Shown: positions 42,902 to 52,491 of the stretch, in pieces
How positions within the stretch are numbered: position 1 is the stretch's first letter
Layout of the letters: each line of letters opens with the position of its first letter
Source: Actinomadura luteofluorescens
GTDB taxonomy: Bacteria; Actinomycetota; Actinomycetes; Streptosporangiales; Streptosporangiaceae
Direction: 5' to 3'
NCBI RefSeq assembly: GCF_013409365.1
Contig: NZ_JACCBA010000001.1
Location: forward strand, 9,238,001-9,302,000
Length of the DNA stretch: 64,000 bases
The notes under the pieces: model-generated
The model's input: only the letters and a program-made list of their open reading frames with translations
Database searches by the model: none
Told to the model about the DNA's origin: nothing
Translations under genes and position numbers: made by a program

Positions 42902-44260
42902 GTGAGCGAGATCCCCCGCCGCGCGGTGACGCGAACCGCCAAGCTGGCGAGCCTCCCGCTGGGGTTCGCCGGGCGCACCGCCCTCGGTCTCGGCAAGCGG
43001 ACGATCGGCCGCCCCGCCGAGGCCGTCGCGCTGGAGGTCCAGCGCCGCACCGCCGAGCAGCTGTTCGCCGTGCTCGGCGAGCTGAAGGGCGGCGCCATGA
43101 AGGTCGGCCAGCTGCTGTCGATCTTCGAGGCGGGCCTGCCGGAGGAGGTCGCCGGCCCGTTCCGCGCCAGCCTGACCCGCCTGCAGGAGGCCGCGCCGCC
43201 CATGCCCGCCGCGACGACGCACCGCGTCCTCGCCGAGGGCCTCGGCGAGGACTGGCGCGCGATGTTCGCCGAGTTCGACGACCGCCCGGCCGCCGCCGCG
43301 TCCATCGGCCAGGTCCACAAGGCCGTCTGGCGCGACGGCCGCACGGTCGCCGTCAAGGTCCAGTACCCCGGCGCCGCCCGGGCCCTCATGAGCGACTTCA
43401 ACCAGATCTCCCGCCTGAGCCGCCTCGTCACGCCGCTGTTCCCCGGCGTCGAGGTCAAGCCGGTCATCGCCGACCTCAAGCGCCGCCTGGAGAAGGAGCT
43501 CGACTACGTCGACGAGGCCCGCGCGCAGACCGCCTTCCACGACGCCTACGACGGCGACCCGGACTTCGCCGTCCCCGCGGTCGTCGCCCAGTCGGGCAAC
43601 GTGCTGGTCACCGAGTGGCTGGAGGGGACGCCGCTCGCCAGGGTCATCGCCGAGGGCGGCCGACCGGAGCGGGACCGCGCCGGGCTGCTGCTGTTCCGCT
43701 TCCTGCTGTCCGGCCCGGCCCGCTGCGAGATGATCCACATCGACCCGCACCCGGGCAACTTCCGGATGCTGGACGACGGCCGCCTCGGCGTCATGGACTT
43801 CGGCGGCGCCGCCCGCGTCCCCGCCGAGCTCCAGTGGTCGATCGGGCGGCTGCTGCGCATCGGCACCCTCGGCGATCCCGACGACATCGTGGACGCGCTG
43901 TTCGAGGAGGGCTTCCTGGTCGGGGACGCCGAGGTGGACCCCGATGAGGTCGCCGCACTCGTCGCCCCGCACGCCGCCCCGTTCGCCGTGGAGCGCTTCC
44001 GCTACTCCCGCGAGTGGCTGCGCGAGCAGACGGCCCGCGGGCTCGGCCTGGCCTCCGACCTGCGGCCGGGCGCGCTCGCCCGCGCTTTCCGCCTGCCGCC
44101 GCAGTACCTGGCCGTCAGCCGAGCCCTCTCCGGCTGCGGCGGCGTCCTGTGCCAGCTGGAGGCCGAGGGCGAGTTCCGCGCCGAAGCCGAGCGCTGGCTG
44201 CCCGGCTTCTCCACCGACACCGACCCCGACCTCGACGACCAGGCGCAGGTCACCGCCTGA
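42902..44260 (+). CDS. ABC1/AarF (UbiB-family) atypical kinase
   Basis: A 452-residue protein of the ADCK/UbiB family. The KxGQ motif is in GAMKVGQLLSIF (about 60), the Ala-rich loop AAAASIGQVHKAV (about 136) replaces a P-loop, and IDPHPGNFRML with VMDFGGAAR complete the active site. Family members support quinone or lipid biosynthesis as ATPases rather than protein kinases. In menaquinone-using actinobacteria the role is open. GTG start with GGGGCC upstream. Nothing next to it suggests a partner. Confidence 0.86.
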   Translation: MSEIPRRAVTRTAKLASLPLGFAGRTALGLGKRTIGRPAEAVALEVQRRTAEQLFAVLGELKGGAMKVGQLLSIFEAGLPEEVAGPFRASLTRLQEAAPPMPAATTHRVLAEGLGEDWRAMFAEFDDRPAAAASIGQVHKAVWRDGRTVAVKVQYPGAARALMSDFNQISRLSRLVTPLFPGVEVKPVIADLKRRLEKELDYVDEARAQTAFHDAYDGDPDFAVPAVVAQSGNVLVTEWLEGTPLARVIAEGGRPERDRAGLLLFRFLLSGPARCEMIHIDPHPGNFRMLDDGRLGVMDFGGAARVPAELQWSIGRLLRIGTLGDPDDIVDALFEEGFLVGDAEVDPDEVAALVAPHAAPFAVERFRYSREWLREQTARGLGLASDLRPGALARAFRLPPQYLAVSRALSGCGGVLCQLEAEGEFRAEAERWLPGFSTDTDPDLDDQAQVTA

Positions 44261-44273
44261 GCCCGCCCGGCGC

Positions 44274-45119
44274 TCAGGCCAGGGCCCGCGCCTCCTCCTG
44301 CTCCACGCGCTGGTTCCATTCGCGCTTTCCGGACTGCCAGCCGTCCTCGTCGCGGCCGAGCCGCCAGTAGCCGGAGATCGACAGCTGGTCGAGGGGGAGG
44401 CCGCGCTCGACGCGCAGGTGGCGGCGGAGCGCCTTGACGAAGTTGGCCTCGCCGTGCACGAAGGCGTGCACCTCCCCGTCCGGGAAGTCGAGCTTCTGGA
44501 CGGCCTCGACCAGCAGGTCGCCGACCCGGCCGCCGCCCCGGTGCAGCCAGACGATCTCCGCGTCGCCGGGCGTGCGCAGGTCCTGCTCCTCCTCGGGCCC
44601 CGCCACCTCGACGAACACGCGGGCGGGGGCGCCGTCCGGGAGCCGTTCGAGGGAGGCCGCGATCGCGGGCAGGGCGCTCTCGTCACCGGCGAGCAGGTGC
44701 CAGCCGGCGCCGGCGCGGGGCGCGTACCCGCCGCCCGGGCCGTTGAAGAAGATCTCCTCGCCGGGCCGGGCGCTCGCCGCCCACGGGCCGGCGAGGCCCT
44801 TGTCGCCGTGGTGGACGAAGTCGATCGTCAGCTCGCCCGCCGCGGCGTCCCACGCGCGGACGGTGTAGGTGCGGGTGCTCGGCCACTGCTCGCGCGGCAG
44901 TTCGGCGCGCACCCGCTCCATGTCGAACGGCTCGGGGTAGGCGACGCCCGGCCGGGGGAACAGCAGCTTCACGTAGTGGTCGGTGTACTCGCCCGCGCCG
45001 AAGTCCGAGAGCCCGTCACCGCCGAGGACCACGCGGATCATGTGCGGTGCGAGGCGCTCGGTGCGCAGCACCGTCCCCCGGTGGAGCCTGCGCCCCTTGC
45101 TTGCCGGTTCCGTCGCCAT
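44274..45119 (-). CDS. siderophore-interacting FAD reductase
   Basis: A 281-residue ViuB/SIP-family flavoprotein. RTYTVR at 83-88 binds FAD, LLAGDESALPAIAASLE is the NAD(P)H region start, and the C-terminal ISGYWRLGRDEDGWQSGKREW is the family's closing signature. It reduces Fe(III)-siderophores in the cytoplasm to release iron. An iron box 32 bp upstream of the ATG fits repression by an IdeR/DmdR-type regulator. It ends convergent with the AarF-like gene, 13 bp apart. No siderophore synthesis genes lie in the window. Confidence 0.9.
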   Translation of the reverse strand: MATEPASKGRRLHRGTVLRTERLAPHMIRVVLGGDGLSDFGAGEYTDHYVKLLFPRPGVAYPEPFDMERVRAELPREQWPSTRTYTVRAWDAAAGELTIDFVHHGDKGLAGPWAASARPGEEIFFNGPGGGYAPRAGAGWHLLAGDESALPAIAASLERLPDGAPARVFVEVAGPEEEQDLRTPGDAEIVWLHRGGGRVGDLLVEAVQKLDFPDGEVHAFVHGEANFVKALRRHLRVERGLPLDQLSISGYWRLGRDEDGWQSGKREWNQRVEQEEARALA

Positions 45120-45150
45120 ACGGTCCCTCCGATGATCCGGATCACAGTGC

Positions 45151-45169
45151 TTAGGGAACCCTAACCTCT
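45151..45169 (-). promoter_or_regulatory. IdeR/DmdR-like iron box
   Basis: TTAGGGAACCCTAACCTCT matches the actinobacterial consensus TTAGGTTAGGCTAACCTAA at 13 of 19 positions, including TTAGG and CTAACCT. Its core TTAGGG-AA-CCCTAA is a perfect palindrome. It lies 32-50 bp upstream of the siderophore-interacting gene. Confidence 0.65.
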
Positions 45170-45204
45170 GGTCGATCCGGAATGTTCCCCAGCGGGCCCG
45201 GCGG

Positions 45205-46344
45205 TCAGTGCGCCGCGGCCGTGCGGGCCGTGCGGGTCCGCGCGACCTCGGCGGCGATCGCCTCGAAGGCGGCGTCGGTCTCCTCCCCGGCGAGGACGGT
45301 CGCCAGCGTCGACTTCACGATGACGACGCCGTACCGGGGCGACACCCAGATGAGCTGGCCGCCGAGGCCGTTGGCCGAGAAGTCGCCGTTCTCGCCGAGC
45401 CACCACTGCAGGCCGTAACCCCTGTTGAACGAGGCGGACGGCCGCGTCGACTCCGTCACCCAGGAGGCGGGGACGACCTGGCGCCCGTTCGCCCTGCCGC
45501 CGTTCAGATACAGCAGGCCGAACCGTGCGAAATCGCGGTCGGTCGCGTAGTAGCAGCAGTACCCCATGCTGTTGCCGTTGGAGTCGTTGCCGAGATACGC
45601 CTGGGAGGCCATCCCGGCCGGTTCCCAGATTTTCTTCTGGACGTATGCGTGGTAGGGGACCCCGGTCGCCTTGGCCACGACCCAGGACAGGACGAACGAG
45701 TTCATGCTCGTGTACTCGAACCTCGTCCCCGGCTCCCACCCGCGCTTGCGCCGCTTGGCCAGTTCGGTCAGCGGATATCCGAGGCTCGCGGCGACGTGGA
45801 CGAACGGCACGTCGTAGGTCTCCGTCCACTGGATGCCCGACGACATCCGCAGCAGGTCCCGCAGGGAGACGCCGTCGTACCCCGAGCCCTTCAGCTCCGG
45901 GACGTACCGGGTGACCGGGTCGTCGATCGAGTCGATGAAGCCCTCGCCGAGCGCGATGCCGATCGCGGCCGAGGTGAACGACTTCGCCATCGACCACGAC
46001 TGGAACAGGGTGTCGCGGTTGGTGGTGACGTAGCGCTCGAAGACGACGTCACCGCGGTCCAGGACGACGAACCCCTGCGTCCCGGTCCGGGCGAGGTAGT
46101 CGTCGAGGGTGTGCTTCTGCCCTTCGTAGCTGTAGGTGACCGCGAGCGGCCGGTACGCCTCGCGCAGCGCGACGGGGTCGGACGAGGGGAGCAGGGGGTC
46201 GAAGCCGCGCGCGGCCTCGGTGACGCCGGCGGACGGCGGGGGCGGCGGAGAGGGCGCCGGGGAAGCGGCCTGCGCCGGGGGAGCGGCGAGGGCGACGGTG
46301 ACGGCGGCTGCGGCGAGTGCGAGCGTCCAGGGCCTGCGGCGCAT
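45205..46344 (-). CDS. secreted serine hydrolase, beta-lactamase-related
   Basis: A 379-residue class C beta-lactamase-like protein. A signal peptide (residues 1-27, ending AQA) and a Pro/Ser linker come first. S118-M-A-K121 is the SxxK motif and Y211-T-S213 the YxS/N motif; the third motif is a loose GLGGQL. MSMGYCCYYATDRDFARFGLLYLNGG-like sequence matches the esterase/carboxypeptidase branch rather than true lactamases. It probably hydrolyses esters or peptides outside the cell. GGAGG precedes the ATG. It is divergent from the cyclase gene. Confidence 0.83.
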   Translation of the reverse strand: MRRRPWTLALAAAAVTVALAAPPAQAASPAPSPPPPPSAGVTEAARGFDPLLPSSDPVALREAYRPLAVTYSYEGQKHTLDDYLARTGTQGFVVLDRGDVVFERYVTTNRDTLFQSWSMAKSFTSAAIGIALGEGFIDSIDDPVTRYVPELKGSGYDGVSLRDLLRMSSGIQWTETYDVPFVHVAASLGYPLTELAKRRKRGWEPGTRFEYTSMNSFVLSWVVAKATGVPYHAYVQKKIWEPAGMASQAYLGNDSNGNSMGYCCYYATDRDFARFGLLYLNGGRANGRQVVPASWVTESTRPSASFNRGYGLQWWLGENGDFSANGLGGQLIWVSPRYGVVIVKSTLATVLAGEETDAAFEAIAAEVARTRTARTAAAH

Positions 46345-46564
46345 CGGACCTCCGTGGGGGGGCGGGGGCGGCTGGGGTTCCGCCCCGATGGTGGCCGCGC
46401 CGCGGCGCCGCGTCCATGGTGCGGGACGACGAAATCCGGAGGCGTCCCCGGCGTCGTGGAACAAAGGCCCGCGGCCTGCGCCCGGCGACCCTCCGGACAG
46501 GGCCCGCTGCGGTACGTTCGTCGGACCCGCGTCCCCCTCAGCCGTCCGCGCCGCCGGAGGAACG

Positions 46565-47338
46565 ATGTCCGTGCTCGCCCAGCTGCTCGCCGCCGTCGCC
46601 GACGGCTCCGTGGAGATCGTCGACCTGACCGCTCCGCTGTCGGAGCGCACGCCGATCCTGCGGCTGCCGGAGCCGTTCGCCAACACGGTCCCGTTCCGGC
46701 TGAAGGAGATCAGCCGCTACGACGACCGCGGGCCCGCCTGGTACTGGAACGACATCGAGACCGGAGAGCACGTCGGCACCCACTTCGACGCCCCCGTGCA
46801 CTGGGCCACCGGCCGCGACGGCGAGGACGTCGCGCAGGTCCCGCCCGGCCGGCTCGTCGCGCCCGCCGTGGTGCTGGACGCCTCCGGGCGCGCCGCCGCC
46901 GACCCCGACTTCCTGCTGGAGATCGACCACGTCCGCGACTGGGAGCGGGCGCACGGCCCGCTCCCGGACGGCGGCTGGCTCCTCTACCGGACGGGCTGGG
47001 ACGCCCGCGCCGCCGACCAGGACGCCTTCCTCAACGCGGACGAGAACGGCCCGCACACCCCGGGGATCTCGGCCGAGTGCGCCCGGTGGCTGGCCGAGGA
47101 GACGCCGCTGCTCGGCCTCGGCGTGGAGACCGTCGGCACCGACGCGGGCGCCGCGCACGGCTTCGACCCGCCGTTCCCGTGCCACTCCTACTTCCTCGGC
47201 GCCGGCAAGTACGGCCTCACCCAGCTCCGGAACCTCGACCGGCTCCCGGCCCGCGGCGCCGTGCTGCTCGCCTCGCCGCTGCCGATCGTCGGCGGCTCGG
47301 GCAGCCCCGCCCGGGTGCTCGCGCTGATCGAGCGATGA
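46565..47338 (+). CDS. cyclase-family (kynurenine-formamidase-like) hydrolase
   Basis: A 257-residue metal-dependent hydrolase. H69-V-G-T-H-F-D-A-P-V-H79 is the HxGTHxDxPxH metal site of the KynB/cyclase family. The family includes N-formylkynurenine formamidase, isatin hydrolase and other ring- or amide-opening enzymes; the body (IDHVRDWERAHGPLPDGGWLLYRTGW) is closer to isatin-hydrolase-like members, but that is weak. GGAGG lies 4 nt upstream of the ATG. Its stop overlaps the start of a TPP enzyme (ATGA), so the two likely act in one pathway. Confidence 0.83.
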   Translation: MSVLAQLLAAVADGSVEIVDLTAPLSERTPILRLPEPFANTVPFRLKEISRYDDRGPAWYWNDIETGEHVGTHFDAPVHWATGRDGEDVAQVPPGRLVAPAVVLDASGRAAADPDFLLEIDHVRDWERAHGPLPDGGWLLYRTGWDARAADQDAFLNADENGPHTPGISAECARWLAEETPLLGLGVETVGTDAGAAHGFDPPFPCHSYFLGAGKYGLTQLRNLDRLPARGAVLLASPLPIVGGSGSPARVLALIER

Positions 47339-49008
47339 ACGTCGCCGAGGCCGTGGGGCAGACCCTCGCGCGGTTCGGCGCCGGCACCGTCTTCGGAGTC
47401 GTCGGCAGCGGCAACTTCCACGTCACGAACGCCCTCGCGGCGAGCGGAGCCCGGTTCGTCGCCGCCCGCCACGAGGGCGGCGCGGTGACGATGGCCGACG
47501 CGTACGCGCGGGTGAGCCGCGGTCTCGGCGTGGTGACCGTCCACCAGGGGCCCGGCCTTACCAACGCGGTGACGGGCATGGCCGAGGCCGCCAAGAGCCG
47601 CACGCCGCTGGTGGTGGTCGCGGGCGAGGTGGCCGCCGCCGCGGTCCGCTCCAACTTCCGCGTCGACCAGGCGGCGATCGCCGCAGCGGTCGGCGCCGTC
47701 CCCGAGCGCGTCCACTCCCCGCAGACCGCCCTGGCCGACGTGGCCCGGGCCTGCCGGACGGCGGTCGCCGAGCGGCGCACGGTGCTGCTCGGGCTGCCGC
47801 TGGACGTCCAGGCCGCCGACCTGCCGGACGCGCCCGCGCTGGCCTCAGCGCGGGCGCGTGCGGGGCGGGTCCCGGCGCTGCCGGTGCCGCCGCCCGCCGC
47901 GGTCGCCGGCCTCGCCGACGCGCTGCAGGCGGCGCGGCGGCCGGTGTTCGTCGCGGGGCGCGGCGCGCGCCTGTCGGGCGCCCGCGACGCCCTGGCCGAC
48001 CTCGCCGGACGCTGCGGGGCGCTGCCCGCGACGTCGGCGGTGGCGCGCGGCCTGTTCGCCGGCGACCCGTTCGCCCTGGACGTCAGCGGAGGCTTCGCCA
48101 CCCCGGCCGCGGCGGAGCTGATCCGCGGCGCCGACCTGGTCGTCGCCTGGGGCTGCTCGCTGAACATGTGGACGACGCGGCACGGCGCCCTCATCGGCCG
48201 GAACGCCGCGCTCGTGCAGGTCGACGTGGACGCGCACGCCCTCGGCGCCCACCGCCCCGTCGACCTCGCCCTGATCGGCGACGCCGCCGAGACCGCGCGG
48301 GCCGCCTCGGCCGAACTCGAGGCGCGCGGGCACCGGGCCACCGGCTACCGCACGCCCGAGGTGGCGGAGCGCCTCGCCCGCGAGGGCCGCTGGCAGGACG
48401 TCCCCTACGACGAGCATCCCGGCGAGGACGGTGGCGGCCCCCGCATCGATCCGCGCACCCTGACGATCGCCCTGGACGGGATGCTGCCGCGCGAGCGCAC
48501 GGTCGCCGTCGACTCCGGCAACTTCATGGGCTACCCGGCGATGTTCCTGGACGTCCCCGATGACGACGGCCTGGTGTTCACGCAGGCGTTCCAGTCGGTG
48601 GGGCTCGGCCTCGCGACCGCCATCGGCGCCGCCGTGGCCCGCCCGGACCGGCTCACCGTCGCCGCGCTCGGCGACGGCGGCGCGCTGATGTCGGTCGCGG
48701 AGCTGGAGACCGCGGTCCGGCTCGGGCTCGGCCTGCTCGTGCTCGTCTACGACGACGAGGCCTACGGGGCCGAGGTGCACCACTTCGGCCCGGGCGGGCA
48801 CCCCCTCGACGCCGTCACGTTCCCGCCCGCCGACCTGGCCGCGATCGGGCGCGGGTTCGGCTGCGCGGCGGCGACCGTCCGGACACCGGACGACCTCGCG
48901 GCGGTGGCCGGCTGGCTGGCGGGGCCGCGCGACCGGCCGATGGTCGTGGACGCCAAGATCGCCAGTCGCCCCGCGTGGTGGCTGGAAGAGGCGTTCCGTG
49001 GTCATTGA
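47335..49008 (+). CDS. thiamine-pyrophosphate enzyme, acetolactate-synthase-like
   Basis: A 557-residue TPP enzyme with the three domains of the acetohydroxyacid-synthase/decarboxylase superfamily: PYR (1-170, catalytic-glutamate region ARHEGGAV), a central domain (185-330) and the PP domain with the TPP motif beginning ALGDGGALMSVAELE (about residue 443). It decarboxylates or ligates 2-oxo acids. The substrate is unknown. It overlaps the cyclase gene, which suggests use of a 2-oxo acid released by ring or amide opening. The only other TPP-linked gene nearby is none. Confidence 0.85.
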   Translation: MNVAEAVGQTLARFGAGTVFGVVGSGNFHVTNALAASGARFVAARHEGGAVTMADAYARVSRGLGVVTVHQGPGLTNAVTGMAEAAKSRTPLVVVAGEVAAAAVRSNFRVDQAAIAAAVGAVPERVHSPQTALADVARACRTAVAERRTVLLGLPLDVQAADLPDAPALASARARAGRVPALPVPPPAAVAGLADALQAARRPVFVAGRGARLSGARDALADLAGRCGALPATSAVARGLFAGDPFALDVSGGFATPAAAELIRGADLVVAWGCSLNMWTTRHGALIGRNAALVQVDVDAHALGAHRPVDLALIGDAAETARAASAELEARGHRATGYRTPEVAERLAREGRWQDVPYDEHPGEDGGGPRIDPRTLTIALDGMLPRERTVAVDSGNFMGYPAMFLDVPDDDGLVFTQAFQSVGLGLATAIGAAVARPDRLTVAALGDGGALMSVAELETAVRLGLGLLVLVYDDEAYGAEVHHFGPGGHPLDAVTFPPADLAAIGRGFGCAAATVRTPDDLAAVAGWLAGPRDRPMVVDAKIASRPAWWLEEAFRGH

Positions 49009-49091
49009 CTGACTCTGTGTAGCCGCGCCCTCCTTGGGAACGATCACGATCACGGCCGCCGTGGCCTGGTTCACACGTCCGAGGAGGAGAC

Positions 49092-49934
49092 ATGTCGCGA
49101 GGGCCGAGGCTCCCCGAACTCGCCAAGCAGATGTTGGCGGAGTTCGCCGGCACGCTGATCCTGATCCTGTTCGGCGTCGGCGTCGTCGCCCAGGTCGTGG
49201 CGGCGAGCGGGCTCGGCGAACCGCAGAGCCTTGGCGACCACAACAGCATCGCCTGGGCCTGGGGCTTCGGCGTCACGCTCGGCGTGTACGTCGCGGCCCG
49301 GACCAGCGGTGGGCACCTCAACCCCGCCGTGACGCTGGCACTCGCGGTGTTCAAGGGGTTCCCCTGGCGCCGGGTCGTGCCGTTCTGGTTCGCTCAGACG
49401 CTCGGCGCCTTCGTGGCCGCGCTGATCGTCCGGTGGGACTACACCGAGATCCTCGCCAAGTTCGACCCGGGCCACACCCTGAAGACCCAGTTCGTGTTCT
49501 CCACCCTGCCGGGCAACGGCTCACTGCCGATCGGCACCTGGGGCGCGTTCCGCGACCAGGTGATCGGCACCGCCATCCTGCTGTTCCTCGTCCTGGCCCT
49601 CACCGACCTGCGCAACGCGCCGCCGCTGGCCAACCTGGCACCGCTGATCATCGGCCTGGTGGTGGTGGCGATCGGGATGGCGTTCGGCTCCGCCGCCGGC
49701 TACGCGATCAACCCGGCCCGCGACTTCGGGCCGCGGCTCGCCCAGTACATCACCGGTTACGACACCGCCTGGCGGGACCAGTACGGCGATCTGTACTTCT
49801 GGGTGCCGATCGCCGCGCCGCTGATCGGCGGCGTGCTCGGCGCCGGGCTGTATCTGCTGCTCGTCGGGCGCCACCTTCCAGAAGAGGAGGGCGGCCTGCC
49901 CACGGGGCCGGAGCCGGAGTACGACGTCACCTGA
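49092..49934 (+). CDS. glpF: glycerol uptake facilitator (aquaglyceroporin)
   Basis: A 280-residue MIP-family channel with six helices and two NPA boxes (77-79 in GGHLNPAVT; 207-209 in [12 protein letters not shown]). Asp211 after the second NPA marks the glycerol-conducting branch. A long extracellular loop ([12 protein letters not shown] to LPIGTWG) is as in GlpF. GAGGAGGAGA precedes the ATG. The kinase gene follows 34 bp downstream, so uptake and phosphorylation are co-transcribed. No glpR/gylR-type regulator or glpD is in the window. Confidence 0.9.
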   Translation: MSRGPRLPELAKQMLAEFAGTLILILFGVGVVAQVVAASGLGEPQSLGDHNSIAWAWGFGVTLGVYVAARTSGGHLNPAVTLALAVFKGFPWRRVVPFWFAQTLGAFVAALIVRWDYTEILAKFDPGHTLKTQFVFSTLPGNGSLPIGTWGAFRDQVIGTAILLFLVLALTDLRNAPPLANLAPLIIGLVVVAIGMAFGSAAGYAINPARDFGPRLAQYITGYDTAWRDQYGDLYFWVPIAAPLIGGVLGAGLYLLLVGRHLPEEEGGLPTGPEPEYDVT

Positions 49935-49968
49935 CGGGCCCGTTCCCGCGGGCGGAAAGGAAGAGTCC

Positions 49969-51486
49969 ATGGCCGACTTCGTCGGAGCGCTCGACCAGGG
50001 CACGACCAGCTCCAGATTCATGATCTTCGACCACGGCGGCAACGAGATCGCCCGCCACCAGCTCGAACACGAGCAGATCCTGCCCCAGGCCGGCTGGGTC
50101 GAGCACAACCCGACCGAGATCTGGGAGCGGACCCGTTCCGTCATCGAGAGCACGCTGAACAGGGCGAACCTGTCGCACGGCGACCTGGCCGCGTTCGGGA
50201 TCACCAACCAGCGCGAGACGACCGTGGTGTGGAACCGGCGCACCGGGCGCCCCTACTACAACGCGATCGTCTGGCAGGACACCCGCACCGACCGCATCGC
50301 GTCCGCGCTCGAACGCGACGGCCGGGGCGAGACGATCCGGCACCGCGCCGGACTGCCGCCCGCGACGTACTTCTCCGGCGGCAAGATCCAGTGGATCCTG
50401 GAGAACGTCGACGGCGTCCGGGAGGCCGCCGAGAACGGCGACGCGGTCTTCGGCAACATCGACACCTGGGTGCTGTGGAACCTCACCGGCGGGACGGACG
50501 GCGGCGTGCACGTCACCGACCCGACCAACGCCAGCCGCACCATGCTGATGGACCTGGAGACCCTCGCCTGGGACGACCAGCTCCTGTCGTTCTTCGGGAT
50601 CCCGCGCGCGATGCTGCCGGAGATCAAGCCGTCCTCGGCGCCCGACGCCTACGGGACGACCCGCGCGAACGGCCCGCTCGGCGGCGAGGTACCGCTCACC
50701 GGCATCCTCGGTGACCAGCAGGCCGCCACCGTCGGGCAGGTGTGCTTCTCTCCCGGCGAGGCCAAGAACACCTATGGCACCGGCAACTTCCTGCTGCTCA
50801 ACACGGGCGAGGAACTCGTCCGGTCCAAGGCGGGGATGCTCACCACCGTCTGCTACAAGTTCGGCGACGCGGCTCCCGTCTACGCGCTGGAGGGGTCGAT
50901 CGCGGTGACCGGGTCGGCCGTGCAGTGGCTGCGCGACCAGCTCGGCATCATCTCCGGCGCGGCGCAAAGCGAAGCACTGGCCCGGCAGGTCGACGACAAC
51001 GGCGGCGTCTACTTCGTCCCCGCCTTCTCCGGCCTGTTCGCCCCCTACTGGCGATCCGACGCCCGCGGCGCCATCGTCGGCCTGTCGCGCTTCAACACCA
51101 ACGCCCACCTGGCCCGCGCCACCCTGGAATCCATCTGCTACCAGTCCCGCGACGTCGTCGAGGCCATGCGCGAGGACTCCGGAGTCTCCCTGGACGTCCT
51201 CAAGGTCGACGGCGGCGTCACCGCCAACGAACTGTGCATGCAACTCCAAGCCGACATCCTCGGCGTCCCCGTCTCACGCCCCGTCGTCGCCGAGACCACC
51301 GCCCTGGGCGCCGCCTACGCCGCCGGCCTGGCCGTCGGATTCTGGAACACCACCGACGAACTCCGCCAGAACTGGAACGAAGACAAACGCTGGCACCCCA
51401 CCTGGAACGACGACCAACGCCAACAGGGCTACGCAGGCTGGAAGAAAGCCGTCGAGCGCACGTACGGCTGGGTGGAGGTCGACTGA
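49969..51486 (+). CDS. glpK: glycerol kinase
   Basis: A 505-residue FGGY-family kinase that makes glycerol 3-phosphate. [17 protein letters not shown] is the N-terminal phosphate loop, VVWQDTRT-like segments and [17 protein letters not shown] are diagnostic, and [20 protein letters not shown] closes the ATP site. From about 51060 to 51450 codon use changes to almost only C-ended and some A-ended codons (GAA, CAA, AAA), unlike the first two thirds and the last ten codons, so the gene looks mosaic. The reading frame is intact. Confidence 0.93.
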   Translation: MADFVGALDQGTTSSRFMIFDHGGNEIARHQLEHEQILPQAGWVEHNPTEIWERTRSVIESTLNRANLSHGDLAAFGITNQRETTVVWNRRTGRPYYNAIVWQDTRTDRIASALERDGRGETIRHRAGLPPATYFSGGKIQWILENVDGVREAAENGDAVFGNIDTWVLWNLTGGTDGGVHVTDPTNASRTMLMDLETLAWDDQLLSFFGIPRAMLPEIKPSSAPDAYGTTRANGPLGGEVPLTGILGDQQAATVGQVCFSPGEAKNTYGTGNFLLLNTGEELVRSKAGMLTTVCYKFGDAAPVYALEGSIAVTGSAVQWLRDQLGIISGAAQSEALARQVDDNGGVYFVPAFSGLFAPYWRSDARGAIVGLSRFNTNAHLARATLESICYQSRDVVEAMREDSGVSLDVLKVDGGVTANELCMQLQADILGVPVSRPVVAETTALGAAYAAGLAVGFWNTTDELRQNWNEDKRWHPTWNDDQRQQGYAGWKKAVERTYGWVEVD

Positions 51487-51611
51487 GAAGGGTGCCTCGC
51501 GGGGAAGGGCGGCGGTGCTTCTCCGCGGGAATCAAATGATCTAGCATCCGCCGAGACAGCGTCGTCCCGGCCGGGGCGGTTCCCGCCGCCGGCCCGCCCG
51601 AGAGGATCCGC

Positions 51612-52475
51612 ATGCCCAGCCGCATCGCCGCAGCCGCCCTCACCGCCGCCGGGACGCTCGCCCTCGCGGGCGCCGCGGCGTTCTCCGCCGGTTCCGCGCA
51701 GGCCGCGCCCGCGCGGCCCGAGGCGCCGCCCGCCCAGCGGGCCGCGGTCGACTTCACCGGCATCGTCGCGCTGAGCAACTGCTCGGGCTCACTCGTGCGC
51801 GGGCCCCGGTCGCGCGACACCGACGCCGCGCTGGTGCTGACCAACGGCCACTGCCTGGAGTCGGGCATGCCGGAGGCCGGCGAGGTGATCGTGGACCAGA
51901 GGTCGTCCCGGACGTTCACGCTCCTCGACCGGACGGGGGGCCGCAACCTCGGCACCCTCCAGGCCACCAGGGTCGAGTACGCCACGATGACCGACACCGA
52001 TGTGACGGTGTACCGGCTCAACACGTCGTACGCGGCGATCCAGAAGCGCTACGGGATCCCCGCGCTGCGCCTGTCGACGGCCAGGCCGCACGATGGGACG
52101 CCGATCCGGGTCGTGTCCGGCTACTGGCGCAAGATCTACGGCTGCGACATCGACGCGACCGTCTACCGGCTGCGCGAGGCGGACTGGACGTGGAAGGACT
52201 CCATCCGCTACAAGCCGGAATGCCAGACCATCCACGGGACGTCCGGGTCGCCGGTCATCGACGCCCGGACGCACCAGGTCGTCGCCATCAACAACACCGG
52301 CAACGACGACGGGGAGCGCTGCACGCTCAACAACCCGTGCGAGATCGACCGAGCCGGGAAGGTCACCGTCCGGCGGGGCATCCACTACGGGCAGCAGACG
52401 TACCTGCTCGCCCGTTGCCTGGGCCAGGGCAGCGACGTCGTGCTGAGCAAGGCCTGCGCGCTGCCCAAGCCCTGA
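51612..52475 (+). CDS. secreted trypsin-like serine protease
   Basis: A 287-residue exported S1-type protease. The signal peptide ends near AQA (residues 29-31). The triad reads His80 (TNGHC), Asp130 (MTDTDVTVY) and Ser211 (HGTSGSP). Cysteines pair in typical positions (C57/C81, C178/C204). Its pocket residues do not give a clear specificity. It probably degrades protein outside the cell or trims other exported proteins. No propeptide is obvious. It stands alone between glpK and a sigma factor gene transcribed toward it. Confidence 0.87.
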   Translation: MPSRIAAAALTAAGTLALAGAAAFSAGSAQAAPARPEAPPAQRAAVDFTGIVALSNCSGSLVRGPRSRDTDAALVLTNGHCLESGMPEAGEVIVDQRSSRTFTLLDRTGGRNLGTLQATRVEYATMTDTDVTVYRLNTSYAAIQKRYGIPALRLSTARPHDGTPIRVVSGYWRKIYGCDIDATVYRLREADWTWKDSIRYKPECQTIHGTSGSPVIDARTHQVVAINNTGNDDGERCTLNNPCEIDRAGKVTVRRGIHYGQQTYLLARCLGQGSDVVLSKACALPKP

Positions 52476-52491
52476 CGGGCCGGGCGGGCGG

